Shown here in pieces: positions 1 to 6,207 of a stretch of DNA of 13,507 nt; positions within the stretch are counted from its first letter, which is position 1; each line of letters starts with the position of its first letter. The notes beneath the pieces are model-generated. The model searched no databases. It worked only from the letters and a program-made list of their open reading frames with translations, and was not told the origin of the DNA. The stretch is from the NCBI GenBank assembly GCA_021827225.1, contig JAKAXG010000043.1:1-13507 (forward strand), given 5' to 3'. The translations under genes and the position numbers were made by a program. The stretch is from Actinomycetes bacterium. Its GTDB lineage: Bacteria > Actinomycetota > Acidimicrobiia > Acidimicrobiales > Palsa-688.

Positions 1-840
1 CACGTGGTGGCGGAGGCGGCCAAGCTGGCCTTCGCCGACCGGGAGGCGTTCTACGGGGACCCGGAGTTCACCGAGGTGCCTGTAGCCGATCTGCTGTCCG
101 ACGCCTACGCAGCCCAGCGACGGGGACTGATCGCCGACACCGCCAGCTTCGAGAACCGCCCCGGCCATCCCGGCGGTCGCGAGCCGTGGATTCCCGGCCC
201 GGGCCTGCTGTTCGCGGCGGCCCCGGCGGAGGGAGGCGCCGGTGCCCCGCCCGATCCGGTGGGCCGGGACACATGCCAGGTCGACGTGGCCGACGCCGAG
301 GGCAACCTGGTGGCCGCCACCCCGTCGGGGGCGTGGCTGCACGGCGGGCCGTGCGTGCCCGGCCTGGGTTTCTCGCTCTCCACCCGGGGGCAGATGTGCT
401 GGCTGGACGAGGCCTCCCCGTCCCCGTTCACCGGAGGCCGCCGGCCGCGGACCACGCTGAGCCCCACCCTGGTGCTGGGCGGCGGGGACCGTCTCGCCTT
501 CGGCACACCCGGCGGCGACCAGCAGGACCAGTGGACCCTCGTCTTCTACCTTCGTAGAGTGCACTTCGCCATGGGGCTACAGGAGGCGATCGACACGCCC
601 ACCTTCCACACGACGCACCTCACCGGCTCGTTCCACCCCCGCGAGTCCCACCCGGGGCGGCTGCACGCCGAATCCCGCCTGGGGGCCGGGACCATCACCG
701 CCCTGCGCGACCGGGGCCACGAGGTCGTCGAGGAGGGAGCCTGGAGCCTGGGTAGAGTCTGCGCCGTAGGCCGCAGGGGGGAGGAGATCATCGCGGCGGC
801 CGACGCCCGCCAGGACCAGGCCTACGCCGTTGGCAGATAG
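1..840 (+). CDS. Gamma-glutamyltransferase family protein, C-terminal part (5' end outside window)
   Basis: The reading frame is already open at base 1, so the gene begins upstream; 279 codons of the 3' part are present. Seen: an EAAKLAFADRE...YGDP stretch, typical of the end of the large subunit; a DTCQVDVADAEGN stretch that aligns with the TTHxSVVDxxGN block at the autoprocessing site, making the Thr coded at 271-273 the probable N-terminal nucleophile of the small subunit; then GGRRPRTTLSPTLVL and GTPGGDQQDQ, matching the family's substrate-binding and Gly-Gly oxyanion motifs. Members are Ntn hydrolases that self-cleave and remove or transfer gamma-glutamyl groups from glutathione or related compounds. 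The substrate cannot be told from this fragment, and the signal-peptide question cannot be answered. It overlaps the GntR gene, implying co-transcription. Any GTG near base 4 is internal, not a start. Confidence 0.9.
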   Translation, partial: HVVAEAAKLAFADREAFYGDPEFTEVPVADLLSDAYAAQRRGLIADTASFENRPGHPGGREPWIPGPGLLFAAAPAEGGAGAPPDPVGRDTCQVDVADAEGNLVAATPSGAWLHGGPCVPGLGFSLSTRGQMCWLDEASPSPFTGGRRPRTTLSPTLVLGGGDRLAFGTPGGDQQDQWTLVFYLRRVHFAMGLQEAIDTPTFHTTHLTGSFHPRESHPGRLHAESRLGAGTITALRDRGHEVVEEGAWSLGRVCAVGRRGEEIIAAADARQDQAYAVGR

Positions 841-1531
841 CATCCTCCCCCCGGTGTCCATCGCGCCCATCACCCGCCCGGCCCCGCTGCGGGTCAAGGT
901 CGCCGACACCATCAGAGAGCTCATCGCCGGGGGCACCCTGGCCAACGGCCGCCACCTCGTCGAGTCCGAGCTGGCCCAGGCGGTGGGGGTCAGCCGCCAG
1001 CCGGTGCGCGAAGCGCTGCAGATACTGGCCCGGGACGGCTGGGTCGATCTGCGCCCCGGTTACGGGGCGTTCGTGCACAGCCCGACCGGCCCGGAGATCG
1101 ACGACGTCTTCCGGGTCCGAAGTGCCCTCGAGGCGGAGGCCGCCGGACGCGCCGCCGGACGGGTACGGGAGGGTAGCGCCGACCCGGCTGACCTCGAAGC
1201 CCTGCGCCGGTGCCTGGCCGAGGGCTCGGCCGAAGCGGCCAGCCCCGAGACGGCCCGCCTGGTGGACTACAACGCCGTGCTACACGGGACGATCATCAGC
1301 ATCGCCCGCAACCAGGTCCTCGCCGACATGGCGGCGGTGATATCCGGGCGGGTCAGGTGGTACTTCGCGGCGATCGCCGTGTCCCGGGCACCGATGTCGT
1401 GGACGGAGCACGCCGCGGTGGTGGACGCCATCGCCTCGGGGGACGAGGCGGAAGCTCGCAGCGGGATGAGGAGTCACTGCGAGCGCAGCCGGCTGGAGTT
1501 GCTCGACCTGCTGGTGTCGGGACCGGCCTGA
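830..1531 (+). CDS. GntR-family transcriptional regulator, FadR subfamily (FCD domain)
   Basis: A 233-residue protein, normal length for FadR-type regulators. Residues about 18-85 form the winged helix-turn-helix (ESELAQAVGVSRQPVREALQ at 45-64, wing around RPGYGAFV). Residues about 90-230 are the all-helical FCD ligand domain; Asp146, His152, His194 and His216 match the usual metal/ligand positions (VDYNAVLH, WTEHAAV, RSHCER). The start chosen is TTG 830, which overlaps the transferase gene by 11 nt and fits translational coupling; an in-frame GTG at 854 would remove eight weakly conserved residues and is a real alternative, as neither has a strong Shine-Dalgarno. Such proteins usually repress neighbouring catabolic genes until a carboxylate-type ligand binds. 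By position the targets are inferred to be the flanking transferase and peptidase genes. The ligand is unknown. Confidence 0.93.
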   Translation: MADSILPPVSIAPITRPAPLRVKVADTIRELIAGGTLANGRHLVESELAQAVGVSRQPVREALQILARDGWVDLRPGYGAFVHSPTGPEIDDVFRVRSALEAEAAGRAAGRVREGSADPADLEALRRCLAEGSAEAASPETARLVDYNAVLHGTIISIARNQVLADMAAVISGRVRWYFAAIAVSRAPMSWTEHAAVVDAIASGDEAEARSGMRSHCERSRLELLDLLVSGPA

Positions 1532-1597
1532 AGCGGAGGCCTGCTCCCGAGGGCCGGATCGGCTGACGGTTCGGGAGGTGTGGCTTCCGGGCGCGCC

Positions 1598-1612
1598 CAG
1601 GCGCCGCGCCTG
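1598..1612 (+). terminator. Short GC hairpin between the GntR and hydrolase genes (weak)
   Basis: CAGGCG, loop CCG, CGCCTG: a perfect 6-bp stem in the 95-nt gap. There is no U-tract, and it lies only 14 nt before the next start, so it could equally be a weak attenuator or chance pairing in GC-rich DNA. Confidence 0.25.
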
Positions 1613-1626
1613 CGAATGTAGATGCC

Positions 1627-2895
1627 GTGGATTCCCCGCCCGTCCCCGGCCTACTGCTCCAGGACCACCAGGTGGAGGTCCCGCTGGACCACGCCCGGCC
1701 GGGCGGCCCGTCCATCAGTGTCTACGGCCGGGAGATCCGAGCGGTGGAGCGGGCGGGTGACGACCTGCCGTGGCTGCTCTTCCTGCAGGGCGGCCCCGGA
1801 GGCAAGGCGCCCCGCCCGACCGACCGCTCGGGCTGGCTCGGCGAGGCGGTGAAGGACTACCGGGTCCTTCTCCTCGACCAGAGGGGGACGGGGCGGTCCA
1901 CGCCGGTCACGGAGCGGACTCCGGCCCGGTTCGCCCACCCGCAGGACCTCGCCGGCTACCTGGCGCTGTTCAGGGCGGACAGCATCGTCGCCGACGCCGA
2001 GATGCTACGCCGCCGCCTGGCCGGGGACCGTCCCTGGACGACGCTCGGCCAGAGCTACGGCGGCTTCTGCACGTTCACCTACCTGTCATTGGCTCCCCAC
2101 GGGCTCGAGCGCTGCCTGATCACCGGTGGGATCCCGGCGGTGACGGCCACCGCCGAGGATGTCTACCGCCGGACCTGGCCCCGGGTGCTCGAGAAGAACG
2201 CCGAGCACTTCCGTCGATTCCCCGCTGACCGGGACGTGCTCAACCGGGCCCGCGACGCCGTGATGGGCCGCCCCGTCCGGCTGCCGGGCGGCGATGTCCT
2301 GACCGTCCCCCGCCTGCAGGCGCTCGGGATCGTGCTGGGCATGAGCTACGGCTCGGCCCAGGTGCACTACCTCCTGGAGGAGGCCTTCGACGGCGACGAG
2401 CTGGCACCGGCGTTCCTGGCCGAGGTGGAGCACCGCACCGGCCACTCCGGCAACCCCCTCTACGCGCTGCTGCAGGAAGCGTGCTACTGCTCGGGGACGT
2501 CGTCGCGCTGGGCGGCGCAGCGGGTCCGGGAGGCCGAGTTCCCCGAGGCCTCGCCCGACGCCACCGACCTGCTGCTCACCGGCGAGATGAAGGAGTCGTG
2601 GGTGTTCCGAGACGAGGCGCGGCTGGCCCCCTTCGCCGAGGCGATGGAGCTGCTGCACTCGAAGGAGGACTGGCCGGCGCTCTACGACCGGACACGCCTC
2701 CATACCAACGAGGTCCCAGTGGCCGCTGCCGTCTACCACGACGATCTCTACGTAGACGCCGGGCTGTCACTGGCGACCGCCCGGAGTACGCCCGGGGTGC
2801 GGGCGTGGGTGACCAACGAGTACGAGCACGACGGTGTGCGCGCCGACGCCCGCGTCTTCACCCGCCTGCGGGACCTGGCCACCGGTCGGGCCTGA
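1627..2895 (+). CDS. Proline iminopeptidase-like alpha/beta hydrolase (peptidase family S33)
   Basis: 422 residues, about the size of actinobacterial prolyl aminopeptidases. Seen: QGGPGG at 54-59 (the HGGPG-type oxyanion loop, first residue Gln), LLLDQRGTGRS at 81-91, nucleophile elbow GQSYGG at 141-146 with Ser143, a likely acid at Asp372/Asp373 in YHDDLYVD, and His401 in NEYEHDG. The triad is therefore complete in the expected order, with a helical cap between roughly residues 160 and 330. Known family chemistry is release of N-terminal proline from small peptides, acting in the cytoplasm; no signal peptide is visible. The exact substrate is inferred, since S33 also holds other hydrolases. 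GTG 1627 was chosen because homology begins almost at once (VPLDHARP); no Shine-Dalgarno precedes it. It is 95 nt after the GntR gene, possibly in one operon with gamma-glutamyl/peptide breakdown. Confidence 0.88.
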   Translation: MDSPPVPGLLLQDHQVEVPLDHARPGGPSISVYGREIRAVERAGDDLPWLLFLQGGPGGKAPRPTDRSGWLGEAVKDYRVLLLDQRGTGRSTPVTERTPARFAHPQDLAGYLALFRADSIVADAEMLRRRLAGDRPWTTLGQSYGGFCTFTYLSLAPHGLERCLITGGIPAVTATAEDVYRRTWPRVLEKNAEHFRRFPADRDVLNRARDAVMGRPVRLPGGDVLTVPRLQALGIVLGMSYGSAQVHYLLEEAFDGDELAPAFLAEVEHRTGHSGNPLYALLQEACYCSGTSSRWAAQRVREAEFPEASPDATDLLLTGEMKESWVFRDEARLAPFAEAMELLHSKEDWPALYDRTRLHTNEVPVAAAVYHDDLYVDAGLSLATARSTPGVRAWVTNEYEHDGVRADARVFTRLRDLATGRA

Positions 2896-2920
2896 CCGGT
2901 GCGCCGCTCCCTGGCGGATA

Positions 2921-2938
2921 TCCCGTGCCCGCACGGGA
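2921..2938 (+). terminator. GC-rich hairpin after the iminopeptidase gene
   Basis: TCCCGTGC and GCACGGGA are perfect inverted repeats separated by CC, folding to a 7-bp stem with a 4-nt loop. It starts 25 nt after the stop codon. There is no U-tract, as is common for terminators in high-GC actinobacteria. Confidence 0.6.
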
Positions 2939-2954
2939 CGCGAGCCGGGGATCG

Positions 2955-2977
2955 GCCGACCGGATTCGCCGGTTGGC
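2955..2977 (+). terminator. Second, tandem hairpin
   Basis: GCCGACCGG pairs with CCGGTTGGC across a 5-nt ATTCG loop: nine pairs including one G-U. It lies 16 nt beyond the first hairpin, suggesting a tandem terminator. It could also act as an upstream element of the phosphatase gene that begins 125 nt later. Confidence 0.5.
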
Positions 2978-3089
2978 AGCCACCGGATCCCGGCCACTCA
3001 ACGCCGACAAAAACCGCGAACGTCTCCCGTCGGCCTCATTCGGAGCACGACCGCCACGCTCGGTAGGGCCGGCTTGGACTCCTGCTGGC

Positions 3090-3095
3090 TACGAT
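3090..3095 (+). promoter_or_regulatory. Possible -10 box for a leaderless phosphatase transcript
   Basis: TACGAT fits TANNNT and ends 7 nt before the GTG at 3103, so transcription would begin at or next to the start codon. No Shine-Dalgarno is present, which agrees with leaderless translation. A good -35 at 17 nt spacing is not seen (TTGGAC at 3074 is only 10 nt away). Confidence 0.4.
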
Positions 3096-3102
3096 CCTCT
3101 TC

Positions 3103-4335
3103 GTGCCTGCGGGAAGAGAGGGATTTGACCTGCGGTCCCTGTTGGAGGCCGTCGAACAGGCATTCCCGATCGACGTGGTGGACGTGCTGGCCGGCGAGTT
3201 GGCCCGCACGGTCCAGGCCCGTCAGGCCGCCCTGCTGATCGCCAACTTCTCGGGCGACGCCCTCGTGCGCATGTCGCACGTGGACAGCACAGGCGCCCAT
3301 CAGGATGGCCACAACGAGCGGGCAGAGCCCGTGCAGCTGCGGGGAACGGTGCACGAACAGGTCCTGTTCAACCAGACGCCGCAGTTGGTGCAGCGGGCCG
3401 GGGATTGGCTGGCGTTGGTGCCGGTCACCGAACGGGGTGACACCATCGGGATTCTGGAGGTGTGCTTCGCCTCCGAGCCCGGGGCGGAGGTCGTCGCCCA
3501 CCTGGTCGGCGGGGCGCACGCCCTGGCGTATGTGCTGATCGCTTCCCGACGCCGCACCGACCTGTTCGAGTGGGCGCAGCGTGACGTCCCGTTCTCGGTG
3601 TCGGCGGAGATCCAGCGGCGTCTGCTTCCCTCCGCCTACAGCCTGGAAGCCGGCCCGCTGAGCCTCGCCGGCTGGCTGGAGCCGTCGCATGACGCCGGGG
3701 GTGACACCTTCGACTACTCCTTGGACCGGGAGTATCTGTATCTGTCGGTGACCGACGCCATGGGTCACGGGATCAAGGCCGCCATGCTCGCCACCTTGAC
3801 CGTGGGCACCCTGCGCAACCGTCGGCGGGCGGTGGCGTCGCCCGGCGAGCAGGCCGACGCCGCCGGTAGGATGCTGCACGACCACGCCAGCCCCGACGAA
3901 TTCGTCACCGGGCTGTTGATGCGCATCCGTCTCGCCGACGGCCGTGCCGAGATCGTCAACGCCGGCCACCCCGCTCCGTTCCTGCTGCGAGGCGGGGGCG
4001 TGGTCCCGCTGGACGTCACCGTGCAGCCGCCGTTGGGAGTCACCAGGGCGCCGTTCCGGGCCGATCAGGTGCAGCTGGCGCCCGGCGACAGGCTGTTGAT
4101 GGTCACCGACGGTTACCTCGAACGAAAGGCTCGGCGTGTGCAGATAGAAGCCATCCTGGCCGCCACCTCAGACCGCCATCCCCGCCAGATCGTCCAAGAG
4201 CTGGCCCGCAAGCTCCTCGAGCTCACGGGCGGACAGCTGCAGGACGACGCCACCGCCTTGTGTTTCGACTGGTACGGCTCTTCCGGCCTCCGCTGCGCGA
4301 CCGGCGGGGCCAGCCAAGCACGGGCAACCCAGTAG
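3103..4335 (+). CDS. PP2C-type SpoIIE/RsbU-like serine phosphatase with N-terminal GAF-like domain
   Basis: 410 residues. About 12-150 looks like a GAF-type sensory domain (alternating hydrophobic strands, LALVPVTERGDTIGILEV at 103-120). A linker helix with SAEIQRRLLP at 167-176 is the switch region typical of SpoIIE/RsbU phosphatases. The catalytic domain, about 180-392, holds GGDTFD (Asp201), VTDAMGHG (Asp218), NAGHPAP, VTDGYLE (Asp336) and QDDATAL (Asp381/382), so the metal-binding aspartates are all present and the enzyme should be active. Known role: Mn-dependent dephosphorylation of anti-anti-sigma factors (STAS proteins), freeing stress sigma factors through partner switching. No STAS protein or RsbW-type kinase is visible nearby, so its partner must lie elsewhere. 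No membrane segment is seen, so it is cytoplasmic. GTG start; likely its own promoter behind the tandem hairpins. Confidence 0.93.
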   Translation: MPAGREGFDLRSLLEAVEQAFPIDVVDVLAGELARTVQARQAALLIANFSGDALVRMSHVDSTGAHQDGHNERAEPVQLRGTVHEQVLFNQTPQLVQRAGDWLALVPVTERGDTIGILEVCFASEPGAEVVAHLVGGAHALAYVLIASRRRTDLFEWAQRDVPFSVSAEIQRRLLPSAYSLEAGPLSLAGWLEPSHDAGGDTFDYSLDREYLYLSVTDAMGHGIKAAMLATLTVGTLRNRRRAVASPGEQADAAGRMLHDHASPDEFVTGLLMRIRLADGRAEIVNAGHPAPFLLRGGGVVPLDVTVQPPLGVTRAPFRADQVQLAPGDRLLMVTDGYLERKARRVQIEAILAATSDRHPRQIVQELARKLLELTGGQLQDDATALCFDWYGSSGLRCATGGASQARATQ

Positions 4336-4359
4336 CCGGCGCCGCGACGTGGGGATGCT

Positions 4360-4377
4360 CGCCGGCAGGTGCCGGCG
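4360..4377. terminator. Bidirectional hairpin between convergent genes
   Basis: CGCCGGC and GCCGGCG flank an AGGT loop, a perfect 7-bp stem. It sits in the 47-nt gap between the stops of the phosphatase (+) and the MBL hydrolase (-), the right place for a shared terminator. No U-tract on either strand. Confidence 0.5.
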
Positions 4378-4382
4378 CACGC

Positions 4383-5324
4383 TCAGGCCCGGCAGGTGAG
4401 GGGTCGGCCGCCGTTGTAGGTGACCATGTCGGCTAGGGCGGCGGCCGTGTCTATACGGCCGCCGCGCGGGATGCCGGCGAGTTCGGCGTAGGCCCGGTGG
4501 AGGTTGCCCACGATCCTCTCGCTGTCGCTCAGATCCGTGTAGGGGCCCAGGTCGCATTCCCTGGCCGCTTCCAGCGGCGACAGCCCTGCGGCCAGCCCGG
4601 CCTCGGCGGTGGCCTGCACGAAGCGGAGGTAGCCAACCACATCGTCGATCAGAGCGGGCCCGCTGACGGGCCCGTGACCGGGCACGACCGTCCTGGCGCC
4701 CAACGGTTTGATGACTCTCTCGAGCACCTCGATGGAGCCGGTTACCGAACCCATCAGAACGAACGGTGTCCCGCCGTTGAACAGCAGGTCACCACAGAAC
4801 AGCACGGACCGGTCGGGGATCCACACGACGGCGTCGTTGGTGGTGTGGGCGGCCTGGCCGACGTGGCGGACCTCGCAGCGCAGCTCGTCCACCCATACGG
4901 TCACCGCTTCGGTGAAGGTGAGGAAGGGTGGGGCCAGCTCCAGCCCGCCCCAATCGGGGGCGTCCCACGGCAGATGCTCGCCGGGAAGCCCGGCCAGCAG
5001 CATCTCCTGGCGCGTTCGCTCGTGGGCCACGATGGTGGCGCCGGCAAAGAGGTAGTTCCCGTGGGTGTGGTCGCCGTGGTGGTGGGTGTTGACCAGGGTC
5101 CGCACCGGTTGATCGGTCACCCCGTGGATGGCGGCCAGGTAGTCGCGGGTGCGCCGCTCGGTAGCGCAAGCGTCGATGCTGGTGACCCCGTCCCCGCCGA
5201 CGAGGAACCCCGTGTTGTTGATGAACCAGCTGCCGTCGGGTTGGATGTAGGCGAAGACCCCGTCGCTCACTTCCTCCACCGTGGGGTCGCCCAGCGCCGG
5301 CAGATCTAGGTGTGGAGAGCTCAT
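4383..5324 (-). CDS. MBL-fold metallo-hydrolase
   Basis: 313 residues. The fold's metal ligands are complete: H81-x-H83-x-D85-H86 in NTHHHGDHTHGN, His160 in GQAAHTTND, Asp179 in FCGDLLFNGG and His217 in VVPGHGPVSG, so a two-zinc (or iron) site should form. Strands before the motif (FINNTGFLVGGDGVTSIDA) are typical. It belongs to the broad glyoxalase-II-like part of the superfamily; substrates there range from thioesters to lactones and persulfides. The ATG start lies 13 nt after the stop of the ArsR-rhodanese gene on the same strand, so they form one operon. Because MBL plus rhodanese is a known pairing in sulfide/persulfide detoxification (ETHE1, BLH of the bigR operon), sulfur chemistry is a fair inference, but the length and the C-terminal helical part (about 225-313) differ from compact ETHE1 proteins. 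Cytoplasmic; no signal peptide. Confidence 0.92.
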   Translation of the reverse strand: MSSPHLDLPALGDPTVEEVSDGVFAYIQPDGSWFINNTGFLVGGDGVTSIDACATERRTRDYLAAIHGVTDQPVRTLVNTHHHGDHTHGNYLFAGATIVAHERTRQEMLLAGLPGEHLPWDAPDWGGLELAPPFLTFTEAVTVWVDELRCEVRHVGQAAHTTNDAVVWIPDRSVLFCGDLLFNGGTPFVLMGSVTGSIEVLERVIKPLGARTVVPGHGPVSGPALIDDVVGYLRFVQATAEAGLAAGLSPLEAARECDLGPYTDLSDSERIVGNLHRAYAELAGIPRGGRIDTAAALADMVTYNGGRPLTCRA

Positions 5325-5337
5325 GAGGGCTTCCGCC

Positions 5338-6003
5338 TCATCCCTCTCCGACGGCCACCGGCAGGTCTGCCAGGCGCCACTCGAGCATCCCGTCGGCGAG
5401 CCGGGTCGCCCGGCGGCGGCGCTTGCGCAGGAGGCGCACGGCGTCGTGGGCCAGGACGCAGTTGGCGCCCCGGCAGTAGGCGACGATCTCGGCGTCGGCG
5501 GGCAGTTCGGACAGGCGGCTCTCCAGTTCGCCGAGCGGGATGGACACCGCCTCGGGGATGTGCCCGGACCTGTACTCCTCGACGGGGCGCACGTCGATCA
5601 CGGTGGCGGTGCCGGTCCTGACCCGCTCCAGCAGCTCCTCCCGGCTGAGCTGGTCGGTGTCCTCGGGCCCGAGGTAGGCGATACGGGCCTGCTCGGCGGC
5701 GGGCTGATGAGCGCGGGCCACCAGGAGAAGCTGCTTGTACAGCGCTGCCACGTCGTCGCCCGCCAGGCGGTAGTAGATGCGGGTGCCATCCCGGCGGGTG
5801 GCCACCAGCCCGGCCTGCTTGAGGGCCTGCAGATGTGCCGAAGCGGTCGTCAGACCGAGGCCGGCCGCTTTGGCCAGGGATTCGACGCTTCGTTCACCCT
5901 GGGCCAACAGGTCGACCAGCTCCAGACGTTTGCCGTTGGAGAGCGCCTTGCCGGTGGTGGCGATCGCCTCGAACAGCGCCAGCTTGAGTTCCGCTCCGCT
6001 CAT
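5338..6003 (-). CDS. ArsR-family regulator fused to a rhodanese domain
   Basis: 221 residues. About 1-100 is an ArsR winged helix (LSNGKRLELVDLLAQGERSV, recognition region LGLTTASAHLQALKQAGLV at 49-67, wing DGTRIYYRL). About 115-218 is a rhodanese domain with TVIDVRPVEEYRSGHIPEAV (134-153) and active loop YCRGANC, catalytic Cys177, followed by LAHDAVRLLRKR and DGMLEWR. The only cysteines are 177 and 182: the DNA-binding half has none, so neither the arsenic-type nor the SqrR/BigR-type cysteine sensor is present. Sensing may run through persulfide on the rhodanese cysteine (inference). The start is ATG 6003, with GGAGG seven nt upstream; the frame stays open far beyond it, but that part is the antisense of the MFS gene. 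First gene of an operon with the MBL hydrolase; the palindromic promoter suggests autorepression. Confidence 0.94.
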   Translation of the reverse strand: MSGAELKLALFEAIATTGKALSNGKRLELVDLLAQGERSVESLAKAAGLGLTTASAHLQALKQAGLVATRRDGTRIYYRLAGDDVAALYKQLLLVARAHQPAAEQARIAYLGPEDTDQLSREELLERVRTGTATVIDVRPVEEYRSGHIPEAVSIPLGELESRLSELPADAEIVAYCRGANCVLAHDAVRLLRKRRRRATRLADGMLEWRLADLPVAVGEG

Positions 6004-6010
6004 CGCTCCT

Positions 6011-6033
6011 CCAAATATCTTTGGAATATTGTA
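6011..6033 (-). promoter_or_regulatory. Promoter and palindromic operator of the ArsR-rhodanese operon
   Basis: An AT-rich island in GC-rich DNA. On the minus strand TACAAT (6033-6028) is a near-perfect -10 box; the predicted start falls just after it. Overlapping is CCAAA-TATC-TTTGG (6011-6024), a perfect palindrome, and a second nested one, AATAT...ATATT (6014-6030). ArsR proteins bind such AT-rich dyads over the transcription start and block polymerase. No good -35 is seen. TATTGT (6027-6032) and TAGCAT (6032-6037) on the plus strand could serve the divergent MFS gene, so one operator could control both directions. Confidence 0.6.
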
Positions 6034-6207
6034 GCATAGGTTGCTGCTGCGGCAGGACAGGGAGGATCTTGTGGGGTTCAGCAACGAGCATCTCATACCC
6101 CTGGTCCCCGGCGAGCTGGGCCACCCCGCCTGTGGGGCGCCGGACGACGGGGCGGCGAGGGGACGCCAGCGGGCCCGGGCGTCTGGGCGGCGGTCCGAGA
6201 CCGGGCA

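Noticed and set aside
2998..3969. 323-codon minus-strand frame.
   Set aside because: Mirror of the SpoIIE phosphatase; no recognisable protein features.
4497..5309. 270-codon plus-strand frame.
   Set aside because: Mirror of the MBL hydrolase, Gly/Val/Asp-rich and without motifs.
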